The position numbers and the translations under genes were made by a program. Source: Pseudofrancisella aestuarii (lineage in GTDB: Bacteria > Pseudomonadota > Gammaproteobacteria > Francisellales > Francisellaceae). From it: a stretch of 64,000 bases of DNA. The notes below the pieces were generated by a model. It made no database searches, was not told where the DNA came from, and was given only the letters and a program-made list of their open reading frames with translations. Positions 27,305 to 40,149 of this stretch are shown piece after piece (position 1 is the first letter of the stretch; the number at the start of each line of letters is the position of its first letter). Where the stretch lies: positions 310,001 to 374,000 of the forward strand of contig NZ_QLIS02000003.1 of NCBI RefSeq assembly GCF_003574475.2, written 5' to 3'.

Positions 27305-27409
27305 TATCTTTAAAAATAGTTGCTGCATATCTCTTTGTTAATAATTCTCTATAAAACTATCATATAGATATAAAGTCTAGTTTTTACTAGAAGTGAAAAA
27401 GGATTAATT

Positions 27410-28972
27410 ATGTCAAAGCAGCAATCATTATCAAGCTTCATTCAATCTCTCGAAAAATCAAATTTATTAATTCGTATAAAAGAACCAAAACGAGTAGATC
27501 AAATTCCACAAATTATGGAGCAAAACCCTACTAAAGCTATATTTATTGAAAAAATAATTGATTCAGAATTTTCTGTTTTAACAAATGCCTACTCTAATCA
27601 TGAGATGTATGCTCAAGCAATGGAGTGTGACAAAACTGAAGTCCCTATAAAATTAACAGAAAAATCAAAAGGCCGAATCAAACCTATAATTGTTGATGAT
27701 GCCCCATGTAAGCAAGTCATTCTAAAAGGTGAGGATGTCGACTTAACTAAACTACCTCATTTTTTACATCATGACAGAGATGGTCATGCTTATACAAATG
27801 ATAATTTATTTATAAGCAAAGATCCTAATACCGGTATTTATGACTGGGGTATTTACCGTTCAATGTTTCGTACAAAAAATGAAAAATCAGTAGATATGAC
27901 TTGTACCTCTCACAGACAGAGGCTAAATGCTATGGCTGCTGCTGCAAAAGGGCAAAATCTAGAGGTTGCGATAGTAATTGGTGGTCCAACTTTAGATAAG
28001 CTTGCAGCTCTTTCTGGAGTACCCGTTGATACGGATGATTTTGAAGTATTAGGTAGCTTCTATGAAGCTCCTGCAAAATTAATCAAATGTGAGACTATTG
28101 ATATACTAGTTCCTGCAAATGCAGAAATTGTTCTAGAATGTGAGCTGATGGCAACAGAAGGTCTAGTATATGATGAAGGTCCTTATGGAGAGTTCACTGG
28201 AACATATGGAGGTGGTTTAAAGCAAAACTACCGCTTGAAGGTAAAAGCAATGACATATGTGAAAAATGGAATATACCAACATGTAACAATCGGTGGATTA
28301 CGACCATGGTATTCTGACAATATGTTACAACTACCAGCTATAGAAGCTGACATATACAATGGGTTAAAAGCCGCTAGTATAGATGTCAAAGAAGTCCGTT
28401 GCCCAAAAGGCGGTTTATCAAATATCGCATATGCAAAGATATCTCCTCGAGGTGCTGGTGATGCTAAACAAGCTTTAGGAATAATGCTAACTTGCTCAAA
28501 ACAGTCTCTTCCTAAAATAGCTATGGTTTTTAGTGAAAATATTGATATTTGGGATGATGATGCTATTAATTCGGCTATGGCATTCTGCTATATGCCTGAT
28601 AGAGATACTGTCATCATTAATGGCTGTAATACCATGACCGTTGATCCAAAGTCTAAACCAGCTGGAGTGGCCTCTAAAATAGGCTTAGATTGTACTATTC
28701 CTTATGGACCTGAATGGAATCATGATGAATTTGAAAAAAGCAGCTTAACAAATTTAGGTGAACCTCCTAAAGATATAAAAACCATGACAGAAGAAGAAAT
28801 AACTATAGATATGGAGGCTTTTATTCGTGAAAAACCTAGAGCATGGTATGACATTTTAAAACATTACCATGGACAACCTTATCCTAATATTTATAGAGCA
28901 TTTGGAAACTTAAGGAATAAACTAAATAGAGAAAATCAATCTCCTTGGTATCCATATAAATTTATGGATTAA
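27410..28972 (+). CDS. UbiD-family prenyl-FMN decarboxylase
   Basis: 520 residues. Catalytic features are intact: GIYRSMFRT (Arg), SHRQ (metal-binding His), IKCETIDI (metal-binding Glu) and EGPYGEFTG (the two Glu). It may be the ubiquinone-pathway 4-hydroxy-3-polyprenylbenzoate decarboxylase, or another aromatic acid decarboxylase. Similarity to E. coli UbiD is partial, so I leave the symbol empty. A weak ribosome binding site (AAAAGGA) precedes the ATG. It is 105 bases after ubiX, likely the same transcript. Confidence 0.9.
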   Translation: MSKQQSLSSFIQSLEKSNLLIRIKEPKRVDQIPQIMEQNPTKAIFIEKIIDSEFSVLTNAYSNHEMYAQAMECDKTEVPIKLTEKSKGRIKPIIVDDAPCKQVILKGEDVDLTKLPHFLHHDRDGHAYTNDNLFISKDPNTGIYDWGIYRSMFRTKNEKSVDMTCTSHRQRLNAMAAAAKGQNLEVAIVIGGPTLDKLAALSGVPVDTDDFEVLGSFYEAPAKLIKCETIDILVPANAEIVLECELMATEGLVYDEGPYGEFTGTYGGGLKQNYRLKVKAMTYVKNGIYQHVTIGGLRPWYSDNMLQLPAIEADIYNGLKAASIDVKEVRCPKGGLSNIAYAKISPRGAGDAKQALGIMLTCSKQSLPKIAMVFSENIDIWDDDAINSAMAFCYMPDRDTVIINGCNTMTVDPKSKPAGVASKIGLDCTIPYGPEWNHDEFEKSSLTNLGEPPKDIKTMTEEEITIDMEAFIREKPRAWYDILKHYHGQPYPNIYRAFGNLRNKLNRENQSPWYPYKFMD

Positions 28973-29064
28973 TTTATACCTAATATTTTTGCAATAACAC
29001 TTTTAATATCTACAAAATCCATATGTTATACTGATTTTATTGTGTAAAGCTTTAAGGAAGTTTG

Positions 29065-29472
29065 ATGGATAACGAACATATCAAACTAGCGGTAATAATA
29101 AAAGCTGATAAAAATAAAGTTAAGCATGCCCTTACAACTAAAAATGATATTCAAAAATGGAATACTTCTAACGTAAATCTACAAGACAATATTTTAAAGC
29201 TAAAATATTCAAATAATATAGAGTTTGATTGGGAAATCCATGAATCTAATGACGACATTATATGGAAATGTGTAAACGGCCCTAAAAATGCTAAAAATAA
29301 AGAAGCTATTTACTCACTAGAAGAGATAGATAATCAAACAAAAGTATCCCTAATTCATAATAATTGGGAACTTAATGATGATGAAATGAGCTTTTGTTTT
29401 GCTCGCTGGGGAGCTTTACTTTTTTCATTAAAAAATTACTTAGAATTTAATAAACCCAATCTTTTATTTTAA
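29065..29472 (+). CDS. SRPBCC (START-like) domain protein
   Basis: 135 residues. IKLAVIIKADKNKVKHALTTKNDIQKWN and the later aromatic/polar strand pattern (VSLIHNNWELND, CFARWGALLFSLKNYLE) are those of AHSA1/SRPBCC proteins, which bind small hydrophobic ligands in a deep cavity. The ATG at 29065 has AAGGA 6 bases upstream. Location after the UbiD genes suggests a ligand-binding or aromatic-ring role, but this is inference. Confidence 0.6.
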   Translation: MDNEHIKLAVIIKADKNKVKHALTTKNDIQKWNTSNVNLQDNILKLKYSNNIEFDWEIHESNDDIIWKCVNGPKNAKNKEAIYSLEEIDNQTKVSLIHNNWELNDDEMSFCFARWGALLFSLKNYLEFNKPNLLF

Positions 29473-29477
29473 ATAAA

Positions 29478-29777
29478 ATGCAGATTATAAATGAATTAAA
29501 TGGCTTTTGGATAGGTCCTTGGGGAAATAGACAAAATGTCAAAATGTTTATAGAGGTAACAGGTGATTGCTTAAATGGCTATTATCTACTCGATGGTGAA
29601 AAACATGCTTTCACTGGTCACATTATAATAAATAAAGATCATACTAAAATAGTCTTCGCTCTTCCTATGAGCCATGATTCTGGCGGGGTTTATAATCACA
29701 AGTCTAAAGAATTAGAGCTTTTCTGCGGAGACAGAAGATATATATACAAAAAAGCAAATAAGTATTTAAAAGGTTAA
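29478..29777 (+). CDS. Small beta-rich protein, unknown
   Basis: 99 residues, 5 bases after the SRPBCC gene, so likely co-translated. It opens MQIINELNGFWIGPWGNRQN and alternates hydrophobic and polar residues like a small beta barrel. I do not recognise a family. The last 12 bases overlap the convergent monooxygenase gene. Confidence 0.6.
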   Translation: MQIINELNGFWIGPWGNRQNVKMFIEVTGDCLNGYYLLDGEKHAFTGHIIINKDHTKIVFALPMSHDSGGVYNHKSKELELFCGDRRYIYKKANKYLKG

Positions 29778-30830
29778 AAGTCCTTTTGCTATTTTAGACT
29801 GTAGCTTTGGAATTTTTGCTACTACATGAAGAATCATATTTAATAAATTTTTCCTGAAAAAATCTTTAGCTGTAAACATTTTTCTTGCTTCTTCAGTCGC
29901 TTTTATAATCTGCTTGCCTCTAGCATGTTGTTTTTTATTATAACCATCTAAGTTATTGCCTATAAGAGCCTCTGCCAACTCAAAAGCATCTTCTATCCCC
30001 AAATTCATTCCTCTACCACCAACAGGAGAATGCGTATGAGCTGCATCTCCACAAAGGATAATGTTACCTTTATAGTAGATTTCTGCCTGTCTAATAGATA
30101 TTTTAAAACTACCTTCTCTATAAACTCTATCTACTGTTAAACCATATGGTAAGCGAGACAAATCTATTTCAGCATTTGAAACAGCTCTATATCTTTTTTC
30201 AGCCATCCTTATCATAAAAAACAGATTCTTACTTCTAGAAATAGTTGCTGTATTTATTTCATCACTTTCTTTTGTATAAAAATCCGCTATATGCCAAGTC
30301 TCAGGAAGGTCATATCCTACTTTTTTAACATCCATGCTTTGCATTACTTTACTTCTTGAGCCATCTGCACCCACTATATAGTCAAAAGTTTCTTCTTCAC
30401 CACTAGCATATATAGCTGTGGCTGTATTATTAGAGTTTTGTTTTACACTAAGTAACTCCACACCATATTCAACTTTTCCACCAAACTCTTCAAATCTTTT
30501 CTCTATAAGAGCTTCTGTTCTATCTTGAGGTAATGAAATAATAAAATTGTATTCTGTGTTTGTCTTAGCTTTTTCTAGAGATATATCTAGAAGTAGTTTG
30601 TCATCATGAAAAATCTTAGCATGATTTATATGCACACCTTCTTTTATTACTTCATCGTGTATACCAATTAGTTTAAATTTTTCTAAAGTTGATGGAACTA
30701 TACCCACTGCTCTAGAAAAATTTGAGATATTTTCTCTCTTATCTATAAGCTTAGAAACAACACCTTGTCTAGCTAACTCTGTTGCTAAAGAAAGTCCTGT
30801 AGGGCCTGCTCCAACTATCAATATTTTCAT
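29766..30830 (-). CDS. FAD-dependent monooxygenase of the aromatic hydroxylase type
   Basis: 354 residues. GAGPTGLSLATELARQG is the dinucleotide-binding motif, DYIVGADGSRSKV the second FAD/NADPH motif, and GDAAHTHSPVGGRGMNLGIEDA the flavin ribityl-binding motif. This is the PHBH/UbiH fold. AAAGGA stands 8 bases before the ATG at 30830; a longer start 24 bases out is less likely. It diverges from the SDR with about 80 bases between. Substrate is unknown; an aromatic compound is plausible given UbiD/UbiX nearby. Confidence 0.85.
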   Translation of the reverse strand: MKILIVGAGPTGLSLATELARQGVVSKLIDKRENISNFSRAVGIVPSTLEKFKLIGIHDEVIKEGVHINHAKIFHDDKLLLDISLEKAKTNTEYNFIISLPQDRTEALIEKRFEEFGGKVEYGVELLSVKQNSNNTATAIYASGEEETFDYIVGADGSRSKVMQSMDVKKVGYDLPETWHIADFYTKESDEINTATISRSKNLFFMIRMAEKRYRAVSNAEIDLSRLPYGLTVDRVYREGSFKISIRQAEIYYKGNIILCGDAAHTHSPVGGRGMNLGIEDAFELAEALIGNNLDGYNKKQHARGKQIIKATEEARKMFTAKDFFRKNLLNMILHVVAKIPKLQSKIAKGLLTF

Positions 30831-30913
30831 ATTTAAATCCTTTATATAAAACACTTTGTCTCTCTATAATGTTATAATCTTTTATACAAAAAATTAATGA
30901 GGATTATTAATAT

Positions 30914-31633
30914 ATGAAAAAATTAGTCGTAATTACTGGAGCAAGTTCTGGATTTGGTAAGGCTACAGCTAAAAAACTAAGTGCATTAGGTCACCCATTG
31001 CTTTTATTAGCTAGAAGAGTCGAGCGCTTAGAAGAAATGAATCTACCAAACACGTTATGCGAAAAGGTTGATGTAACAGATTATGAGACTTTTAAGAAAG
31101 CTATATTAAAAGCTGAAGAAAAGTTTGGACCTGTCGACTGCTTAATAAATAATGCTGGTGTAATGCTTCTTGGAAATATATCTACACAAGACCCTAAAGA
31201 GTTTAAACAAATGTTAGATGTAAATGTCCAAGGTGTTTTAAATGGTATGCATATCGTTTTAGCTAGTATGATAAAGCGTAATACTGGAACAATAATAAAC
31301 CTAAGCTCTATTGCTGGCCGTAAAACATTCCCTGATCATCCTGCTTATTGTGGAACTAAGTTTGCTGTACATGCTATTAGTGAAAACACTCGTGAAGAAG
31401 TAGCTGATAAAAATGTTCGTGTAATAACGATAGCTCCTGGTGCTGGAGATACAGAACTACTTAGTCATACTACATCTACAGAGATAAAAGATGGTTATGA
31501 AAACTGGAAAAAAGAAATGGGTGGTGTATTAAAAGCAGATGATGTAGCAGATGCTATATTATATGCTTATCAACAACCTCAAAATGTTTGTATCAGAGAA
31601 ATAGTTATTGCTGCTACAAAGCAAAAAGCTTAA
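30914..31633 (+). CDS. Short-chain dehydrogenase/reductase
   Basis: 239 residues of classical SDR: TGASSGFGKATAKKL cofactor loop, NNAGVM, and catalytic Ser in LSSIAGRKTF with YCGTKFAVHAISE (Tyr-x-x-x-Lys). A YdfG-like oxidoreductase using NADP is the most likely class. It is divergent from the monooxygenase and convergent with the large transglutaminase gene. Confidence 0.9.
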   Translation: MKKLVVITGASSGFGKATAKKLSALGHPLLLLARRVERLEEMNLPNTLCEKVDVTDYETFKKAILKAEEKFGPVDCLINNAGVMLLGNISTQDPKEFKQMLDVNVQGVLNGMHIVLASMIKRNTGTIINLSSIAGRKTFPDHPAYCGTKFAVHAISENTREEVADKNVRVITIAPGAGDTELLSHTTSTEIKDGYENWKKEMGGVLKADDVADAILYAYQQPQNVCIREIVIAATKQKA

Positions 31634-31675
31634 AGAATATTTCAGTTTTTCTTTTTTTTAAATCAGAATAATAAA

Positions 31676-31707
31676 ATGGGTAAAAGTTTTAAGGATTTCT
31701 TACCCAT
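31676..31707 (-). terminator. Possible terminator of the DUF2126 gene
   Basis: On the minus strand ATGGGTAA and TTACCCAT pair across 16 bases at the end of the 31689 gene and run into TTTATTATT. The hairpin partly lies in the coding region. A longer T/A tract (31646-31659) follows. Call is moderate; the loop is rather long. Confidence 0.4.
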
Positions 31708-34700
31708 CTTTGTCTTAAGTCTAAAGTAAATGGATACTCTTTATTTTTAGGCATCGCATGATATTTAAACTGCTTAGATCCACCATTTTTATTAACTATA
31801 ACTCTTTTTGTTTCATTAGAGAAAGTAGCATTATCTGTAGCAGATACAATAGGATCATGATTAACTATATCTCCCTGAGAGTGGTTAAAATCCCAGTATC
31901 TATTAATCCTACGAGATTCAGCCTCATAAGAGTTAACAGGGAATGTATCATAACTTCTTCCACCCGGATGAGAGACAAAGTAATTAAATCCACCAATAGA
32001 TCTATTATTCCATTTATCGATTATATCGAAAGTTAAAGGAGTATCTACACCTATAGTTGGATGTAATGCTGACCATGGCTGCCAAGCTTTATATCTTACG
32101 CCACTAATATACTCACCCTCAACATTTGTTCTTGTTAAAGGAATCTGAACGCCATTACAAGCTACTAGATATCTTTCTTCATCAAAGTTTTCTAGCTTCA
32201 ACTGCAACCTTTCAATAGAGGAGTCTACATATCTAGCAGTTCCTTGAGAGCTAGATTCTTCACCTAATACATGCCATGGCTCTATAGCAGCTCTTATTTC
32301 ACAATGAACATTATTTATAGTGGTCATACCATAAAGAGGGAATCTAAATTCAAAGAAAGGATTAAACCACTCTAGTTTAAACTCATAACCTTCATCATTT
32401 AAAAATTGTACGACCTCTTTTATATCTTCTTTTACATAATATTCTAATAAGAATCTATCATGTAATCTTGTTCCCCAACGCACTAGATTATGCTTATATG
32501 GTTTTTTCCAAAAACAAGATACTAACGCTCTAACTAGTAGCATTTGTAAAAGAGCCATCTGTGAATGAGGAGGCATGTCAAATGCTCTAAGTTCTAAAAT
32601 ACCTAGTCTTCCTGAACTACTATCTGGAGAATAAAGCTTATCTATACAAAACTCACTTCTATGAGTATTACCTGTAATATCAGTAAGCATATGCCTAAAT
32701 AATCTATCTACCAACCAGAATGGAACTTCTTCATCTTCAGGTATTTGAGAAAATGCTATTTCTAGCTCGTATAAGTTCTCTAATCTCCCCTCATCAACTC
32801 TTGGTGCTTGAGAAGTAGGCCCAATAAATGCGCCACTGAACAAATAAGATAGACCAGGGTGATGCTGCCAGAAGGTTATTAAGCTTCTGAGTAGGTTAGG
32901 TCTTCTTAACAATGGTGAGTCACTTGGTTCTGCTGCACCAATTGTTACATGATTTCCTCCACCAGTACCAGTGTGTCGACCATCTATAGTAAACTTCTCT
33001 GTACCAAGCCTACATTGTCTAGCATCTTCATATAAACCTAAGATGTTATCACTTAGCTCTTTCCAAGAGTGTGCTGGCTGAATATTTACTTCTATAACAC
33101 CTGGATCTGGAGTTACTTTTATTCTATCTGTTCTATTATCTTGAGGTGGTTCATAGCCTTCTATAATAACTGCCATATTTAATTTTTTAGCAGTTGTTTC
33201 AATAGATGCTATAAGGTCTAAAAACACCTCTGTATCTTTGATAGGAGGTAAGAAAATACAAAGTTTCTTATCTCTAATTTCTGTAGAGATTGCCGTTCTA
33301 ACGAAAGCACTATAACTATTATGCGGTGTAGTCTTAGAGCTAATATCTTTTGCTCTCTGTTCAACTGGTGTTATATAGTCTCCAAGATTAGGATGTGACG
33401 CAAACAAATCTGTTTCAAAAGATTTCTCTATTTCCACATGTGGTTTAAGAGTCAACGAATCTAAAGGTAGTCTAAATCCTAAAGGAGAATTACCTGCTAA
33501 TAAGAATAGGTTTCCTCTTCTAAATTCCCATTTAGAACTAATCCATTTTGTTTTTCCAAAATCTAGTGGTAGAGCATAACCAACTTCCTCACCTAAACCA
33601 AGGCTAAGTTTTTCAGCAATAGTACGTCTTTCTAAAGGATCTTTTAAATTATACTTCATTGGATCTACATCTATAGGAAGCTCTGCTTCTTTCATTATGT
33701 AGTAAATAGGATCTTCAAAAGCTGGAATTATATTTTTATCACTTACTCCTAAAACTAGAGAAAGAGTTGATAGAAACTTCTTAGCATCTGAAGCTTTATA
33801 TGGATATGACTTATTCATATCTGCTAATAGATCAGGATCTTTCCATACTGGACTACCATCCTTTCTCCAATAAACTGTAGTTTGCCATCTAGGTATAGGC
33901 TCCCCAGGATACCATTTGCCTTGAGCGTGATGTAATAATCCACCATTAGTTGAAGATGCTAATAATTTTCTAGCTAATTTATTAGCCAACTCTCTTTTAT
34001 GTGGGCCATCAGCAGCTGTATTCCATTGAGCTGACTCCATATCATCTATAGATACAAACGTTGGTTCTCCGCCCATAGTTAAACGAACATCATTTTCAAC
34101 CAAATCTCTATCTACTTTGAAACCCAAATTATAAATACCTTCCCATTGTTCCTCAGTGTAAGGTTTTGTTACTCTTGGCGACTCAAAAATTCTTGTTACT
34201 TTATTTTCATAGAAGAATTCGGTTTCACACTTATCTGAAGCTCCCTCAATAGCATGTGCGCTATTATAGTGAGGAGTACAAGCTAGAGGAATATGTCCTT
34301 CACCAGCAAAAAGTCCACTAGTAGAATCTAAACCAATCCAGCCCGCTCCCGGCACATAAACTTCAGTCCAAGCATGTAGGTCAGTAAAGTCAGCTTCTGG
34401 TCCATTAGGACCATCTAACGACTCTACATCTGCTTTTAATTGCACTAAGTAGCCTGAAACAAATCTTGAAGCCAAGCCAAGATGTCTTAATACCTGTACA
34501 AACAACCAAGCAAAGTCTCTACAACTACCAAGTTTTTTGTCTAAAGTTTCTTTAGGGGTTTGCACACCTGGCTCAAGCCTAACAGTATAGTTAAGAGAGC
34601 TATAAACTTTTTGGTTAATATCTACTAAAAAGTCTATTATTGATTTTTTCGATGTATCTATTGATGCTACGAAGTCTTGTAACTCCTTAGAATCTTCTTC

Positions 34701-35060
34701 TTTTTCTAAATATGGTGCTAGCTCTTTTTTTAGATCTTTCTTATATTGGAAAGGATAATCTTTAGCTCCATCTTCTACGAAGAAATCAAAAGGGTTAATA
34801 GTAATCATGTCTGCTATAATTTCAACATCAATACTAAATTCATCAGTCTTCTCAGGAAAAACCAACCTAGCTAAATAGTTCCCAAAAGGATCTTGTTGCC
34901 AGTTAAGAAAATGGTTTTCTGGTTTGATTTTAAGTGAGTACGCCTCAATAGGAGTCCTACTATGAGGAGCAGGTCTTAACCTTATTATATGAGGAGATAA
35001 CGCAACTTTTCTATCATACTTATATTGAGTCTTGTGAGAAATTACTACTTTTAAAGCCAT
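31689..35060 (-). CDS. Transglutaminase-like + DUF2126 amidoligase-type protein
   Basis: 1123 residues. N-terminal beta domain (VVISHKTQYKYDRKVALSPH), then a transglutaminase-like core with triad: GSCRDFAWLFVQ, LHAWTEVYVPGAGWIGLDS. From about 330 begins DUF2126 (RLTMGGEPTFVSIDD, WYPGEPIPRWQTTVYWRKDG, TGGGNHVTIGAAEPSDSPLLRRP), a glutamine-synthetase-like carboxylate-amine ligase domain in published surveys. In other bacteria this gene usually adjoins the ATP-grasp/alpha-E pair; here it lies 18 kb away. Probably one pathway of peptide tagging or release. The ATG follows TAGG by 6 bases. Confidence 0.93.
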   Translation of the reverse strand: MALKVVISHKTQYKYDRKVALSPHIIRLRPAPHSRTPIEAYSLKIKPENHFLNWQQDPFGNYLARLVFPEKTDEFSIDVEIIADMITINPFDFFVEDGAKDYPFQYKKDLKKELAPYLEKEEDSKELQDFVASIDTSKKSIIDFLVDINQKVYSSLNYTVRLEPGVQTPKETLDKKLGSCRDFAWLFVQVLRHLGLASRFVSGYLVQLKADVESLDGPNGPEADFTDLHAWTEVYVPGAGWIGLDSTSGLFAGEGHIPLACTPHYNSAHAIEGASDKCETEFFYENKVTRIFESPRVTKPYTEEQWEGIYNLGFKVDRDLVENDVRLTMGGEPTFVSIDDMESAQWNTAADGPHKRELANKLARKLLASSTNGGLLHHAQGKWYPGEPIPRWQTTVYWRKDGSPVWKDPDLLADMNKSYPYKASDAKKFLSTLSLVLGVSDKNIIPAFEDPIYYIMKEAELPIDVDPMKYNLKDPLERRTIAEKLSLGLGEEVGYALPLDFGKTKWISSKWEFRRGNLFLLAGNSPLGFRLPLDSLTLKPHVEIEKSFETDLFASHPNLGDYITPVEQRAKDISSKTTPHNSYSAFVRTAISTEIRDKKLCIFLPPIKDTEVFLDLIASIETTAKKLNMAVIIEGYEPPQDNRTDRIKVTPDPGVIEVNIQPAHSWKELSDNILGLYEDARQCRLGTEKFTIDGRHTGTGGGNHVTIGAAEPSDSPLLRRPNLLRSLITFWQHHPGLSYLFSGAFIGPTSQAPRVDEGRLENLYELEIAFSQIPEDEEVPFWLVDRLFRHMLTDITGNTHRSEFCIDKLYSPDSSSGRLGILELRAFDMPPHSQMALLQMLLVRALVSCFWKKPYKHNLVRWGTRLHDRFLLEYYVKEDIKEVVQFLNDEGYEFKLEWFNPFFEFRFPLYGMTTINNVHCEIRAAIEPWHVLGEESSSQGTARYVDSSIERLQLKLENFDEERYLVACNGVQIPLTRTNVEGEYISGVRYKAWQPWSALHPTIGVDTPLTFDIIDKWNNRSIGGFNYFVSHPGGRSYDTFPVNSYEAESRRINRYWDFNHSQGDIVNHDPIVSATDNATFSNETKRVIVNKNGGSKQFKYHAMPKNKEYPFTLDLRQRWVRNP

Positions 35061-35224
35061 AATAAACCTACCCGTTAGTTACTATTTATGATTAAAGTAA
35101 AATAGATAAAAGCTATCTACATGATTTAATGATACATAATTTTAATGGTTTTATAAAAAGGTAAAATTGATTTCAATTGAAAAAATTAACTAATCCATGC
35201 TTTTTATGTGTTTTTAGTATGTTT

Positions 35225-36037
35225 TTAAATGTTTTTGTGTGTTGAAGCTTTCATTTCTTTAACAAAAATACTTAATTTAGAAAGCATTTTTTCAGTATCG
35301 TCTATATTATCTTGTATTATTTTCACAGTTGCTGAGCCAGAAATAGCTCCAGATGCTCCTGCTTTAATAGCTTCTTTTACTTGTTCAGGTTTAGAAATAC
35401 CAAATCCTAATATAGGCTTTGGAGCATTAAGCTCTTTTAATTTAGATAGCACTTCCTCTACTGGCATATTTGCTGCTGTTTCAGCTCCTGTAACACCAAC
35501 TCTTGATAAAAGATAAGTATAACCACTACCGAACTTTGATATTTGCTCTAATAAATCTATAGAGGCATCTGGAGGAGCTATAAATATTTGCCTAATTCCA
35601 GTCTTATTCGCAACTTCTAAAAACGGTTTTGATTCATGTAAGGGTACATCAGCTATAAGTATTGAATCAACGCCAGCATCTATACATTTTTTATAAAAAT
35701 TTTCTATGCCATTAGAATAAACCAGATTTGCGTACAGTAATAATCCTATTGGAATGTTTGGATATTTTCTTCTAATCTCTGCAATAATCTCAAAACAATC
35801 GCTTGGCGTTATGCGATTATTCAATGCTCTAATATTAGCTTCCTGTATAGTTGGTCCATCTGCCAAAGGGTCAGAAAATGGTATACCCAACTCTAAAGCA
35901 TCCGCTCCAGAATTTACTAAAGTATCCATTATAGCTAAAGATAATTCTTTATTTGGATCTCCAACAGTTACAAATGGCACAAAAGCGCCTTCGTTTTTAG
36001 CTTCTAGACTATCAAAAAGTTTTTTATACCTATCCAT
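35225..36037 (-). CDS. trpA: Tryptophan synthase alpha subunit
   Basis: 270 residues. [15 protein letters not shown] and the catalytic [25 protein letters not shown] are the family signatures, with FIAPPDAS and [10 protein letters not shown] further on. It cleaves indole-3-glycerol phosphate to indole and passes indole to TrpB. It begins directly after the trpB stop, without a gap. The T-rich bases that follow the stop do not form a terminator. Confidence 0.97.
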   Translation of the reverse strand: MDRYKKLFDSLEAKNEGAFVPFVTVGDPNKELSLAIMDTLVNSGADALELGIPFSDPLADGPTIQEANIRALNNRITPSDCFEIIAEIRRKYPNIPIGLLLYANLVYSNGIENFYKKCIDAGVDSILIADVPLHESKPFLEVANKTGIRQIFIAPPDASIDLLEQISKFGSGYTYLLSRVGVTGAETAANMPVEEVLSKLKELNAPKPILGFGISKPEQVKEAIKAGASGAISGSATVKIIQDNIDDTEKMLSKLSIFVKEMKASTHKNI

Positions 36038-37228
36038 TTATATAACTCCTTTTTGTTCTAGAATCTTATGTACTGTAAAAATATCTTTATCTCCTCGACC
36101 AGATAAGTTCACTATAATTACCTGTTCTTTTTCTGGATTCTCAAAAGCCATTTTTAATCCATACGATAAGGCATGAGCCGACTCTAGCGCAGGAAGAATT
36201 CCTTCTTTTTTACATAATAATTGAAATGCATCTAATGCCTCTTCATCAGTTATTGAAACATATTCAGCTCTACCAATGGAATTTAAATATGCATGCTGCG
36301 GTCCTACAGAAGGAAAGTCTAAACCAGCAGAAATAGAATAGGACTCTTCTATTTGTCCATCTTTATCTTGCATTAGTGGAGATTTCATTCCAAAAAATAT
36401 TCCAACTCTACCATGTTTAAGAGGTGCTCCATGCTCGCCTGTTTCTATACCTTTACCAGCTGGTTCCACTCCTATTAATCTGACAGACTTCTCATCTATA
36501 AAGTCAGCAAACATTCCAATTGCATTTGAACCACCACCAACACATGCAATAACTGCATCAGGTAATCTATTTTCTTTTTTTAAAACTTGTTTCTTAGCTT
36601 CTTCACCTATCATTTTTTGAAATTCCCTAACAATTGTAGGGAAAGGGTGAGGCCCTGCAGCTGTACCTAATAAATAATGGGCATTATTATAGTTAGCAGA
36701 CCAATCTCTTAAAGCCTCATTGCAAGCATCTTTTAGAGTTGCTGAACCAGAATGCACAGGGATAACTTCAGCACCCATTAGTTTCATTCTAAAAACATTT
36801 GGGCTTTGTCTTTCTACATCTTTAGCGCCCATGTAAACTCTACATTTTAGATCTAATAGGGCGCAAGCTATCGCTGTTGCAACACCATGCTGACCAGCAC
36901 CAGTTTCAGCAATTATTTCTTTTTTACCCATTCTTTTAGCAAGTAGTGCCTGACCTAAAACTTGATTGGTTTTATGAGCCCCTCCATGTAGAAGATCTTC
37001 TCTTTTTAAGTAAAGCCTTGTCTTTGTTCCTTTAACTATATTTTTTGTCAATGTCAAAGGGGTTGGACGCCCTGCATACTCTTGAAGTAACTCCGTAAAT
37101 TGTTTTTTAAAGTCCTCATCATCCTGAGACTTTATAAACTCTTGCTCTAACTGCTCTAAAGCTGGCACTAATATTTGTGGTACAAATTGACCTCCAAACT
37201 CGCCAAAATAAGGATTTAACTTTCCCAT
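36038..37228 (-). CDS. trpB: Tryptophan synthase beta subunit
   Basis: 396 residues. [12 protein letters not shown] opening, the PLP lysine in [25 protein letters not shown] and the phosphate loop [13 protein letters not shown]. It condenses indole with serine to give tryptophan. Stands alone with trpA; the other trp genes lie at 40-41 and 47-50 kb. No leader peptide is evident upstream. Confidence 0.98.
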   Translation of the reverse strand: MGKLNPYFGEFGGQFVPQILVPALEQLEQEFIKSQDDEDFKKQFTELLQEYAGRPTPLTLTKNIVKGTKTRLYLKREDLLHGGAHKTNQVLGQALLAKRMGKKEIIAETGAGQHGVATAIACALLDLKCRVYMGAKDVERQSPNVFRMKLMGAEVIPVHSGSATLKDACNEALRDWSANYNNAHYLLGTAAGPHPFPTIVREFQKMIGEEAKKQVLKKENRLPDAVIACVGGGSNAIGMFADFIDEKSVRLIGVEPAGKGIETGEHGAPLKHGRVGIFFGMKSPLMQDKDGQIEESYSISAGLDFPSVGPQHAYLNSIGRAEYVSITDEEALDAFQLLCKKEGILPALESAHALSYGLKMAFENPEKEQVIIVNLSGRGDKDIFTVHKILEQKGVI

Positions 37229-37354
37229 TACAAAACCTTTTTTAAATTATCTAATTCTCATATAACTTGAGTATTAATTTTATATCTAAATAAACCAATT
37301 AAAAACTGTATTAACAAATAAACACAACTTCTTTTAAAGTAAAGAGGGCTATTT

Positions 37355-39838
<2,484 letters not shown>

Positions 39839-39870
39839 TTTTCTCAACAATTCACTATCTTCTTTTAACA

Positions 39871-40131
39871 TTATTCATTAACTATTGTACCATCTCTTTC
39901 GACAATAATAGTTTGTGGTTGATCATTAGAAAATTCTTCACTTGTATACTCAGTATTATTCTCACCAAAGTATTGCATAATATGATTTACGGCAGGTAAA
40001 GATACTGTAGAAATACACATATAAATTACAAATTTTAGAAACTTGCTAATTGGAAACAAATTCTTAATATATCCAATAACTATTAGATATATAATTGTCG
40101 CCACTAAAAAAGCTATAACATAATTAATCAT
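39871..40131 (-). CDS. Small two-helix membrane protein, unknown
   Basis: 86 residues: two hydrophobic helices (about 1-22 and 33-52), then a polar acidic tail ending TIIVERDGTIVNE. No known family recognised. It follows trpCF by 18 bases on the same strand and converges on ilvC, so it may ride on the trpCF transcript. It could equally be an unrelated small gene. Confidence 0.55.
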   Translation of the reverse strand: MINYVIAFLVATIIYLIVIGYIKNLFPISKFLKFVIYMCISTVSLPAVNHIMQYFGENNTEYTSEEFSNDQPQTIIVERDGTIVNE

Positions 40132-40149
40132 ATAAATATTTACTCAAAC

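Noticed and set aside
35203-35245. Tandem T-rich motif (ATGTTTTT-like) at the trpA end
   Set aside because: Low-complexity AT run without consistent period or pairing.
35754-36176. 140-codon plus-strand frame across trpA and trpB
   Set aside because: Both trp genes are unequivocal; the frame carries no recognisable protein.
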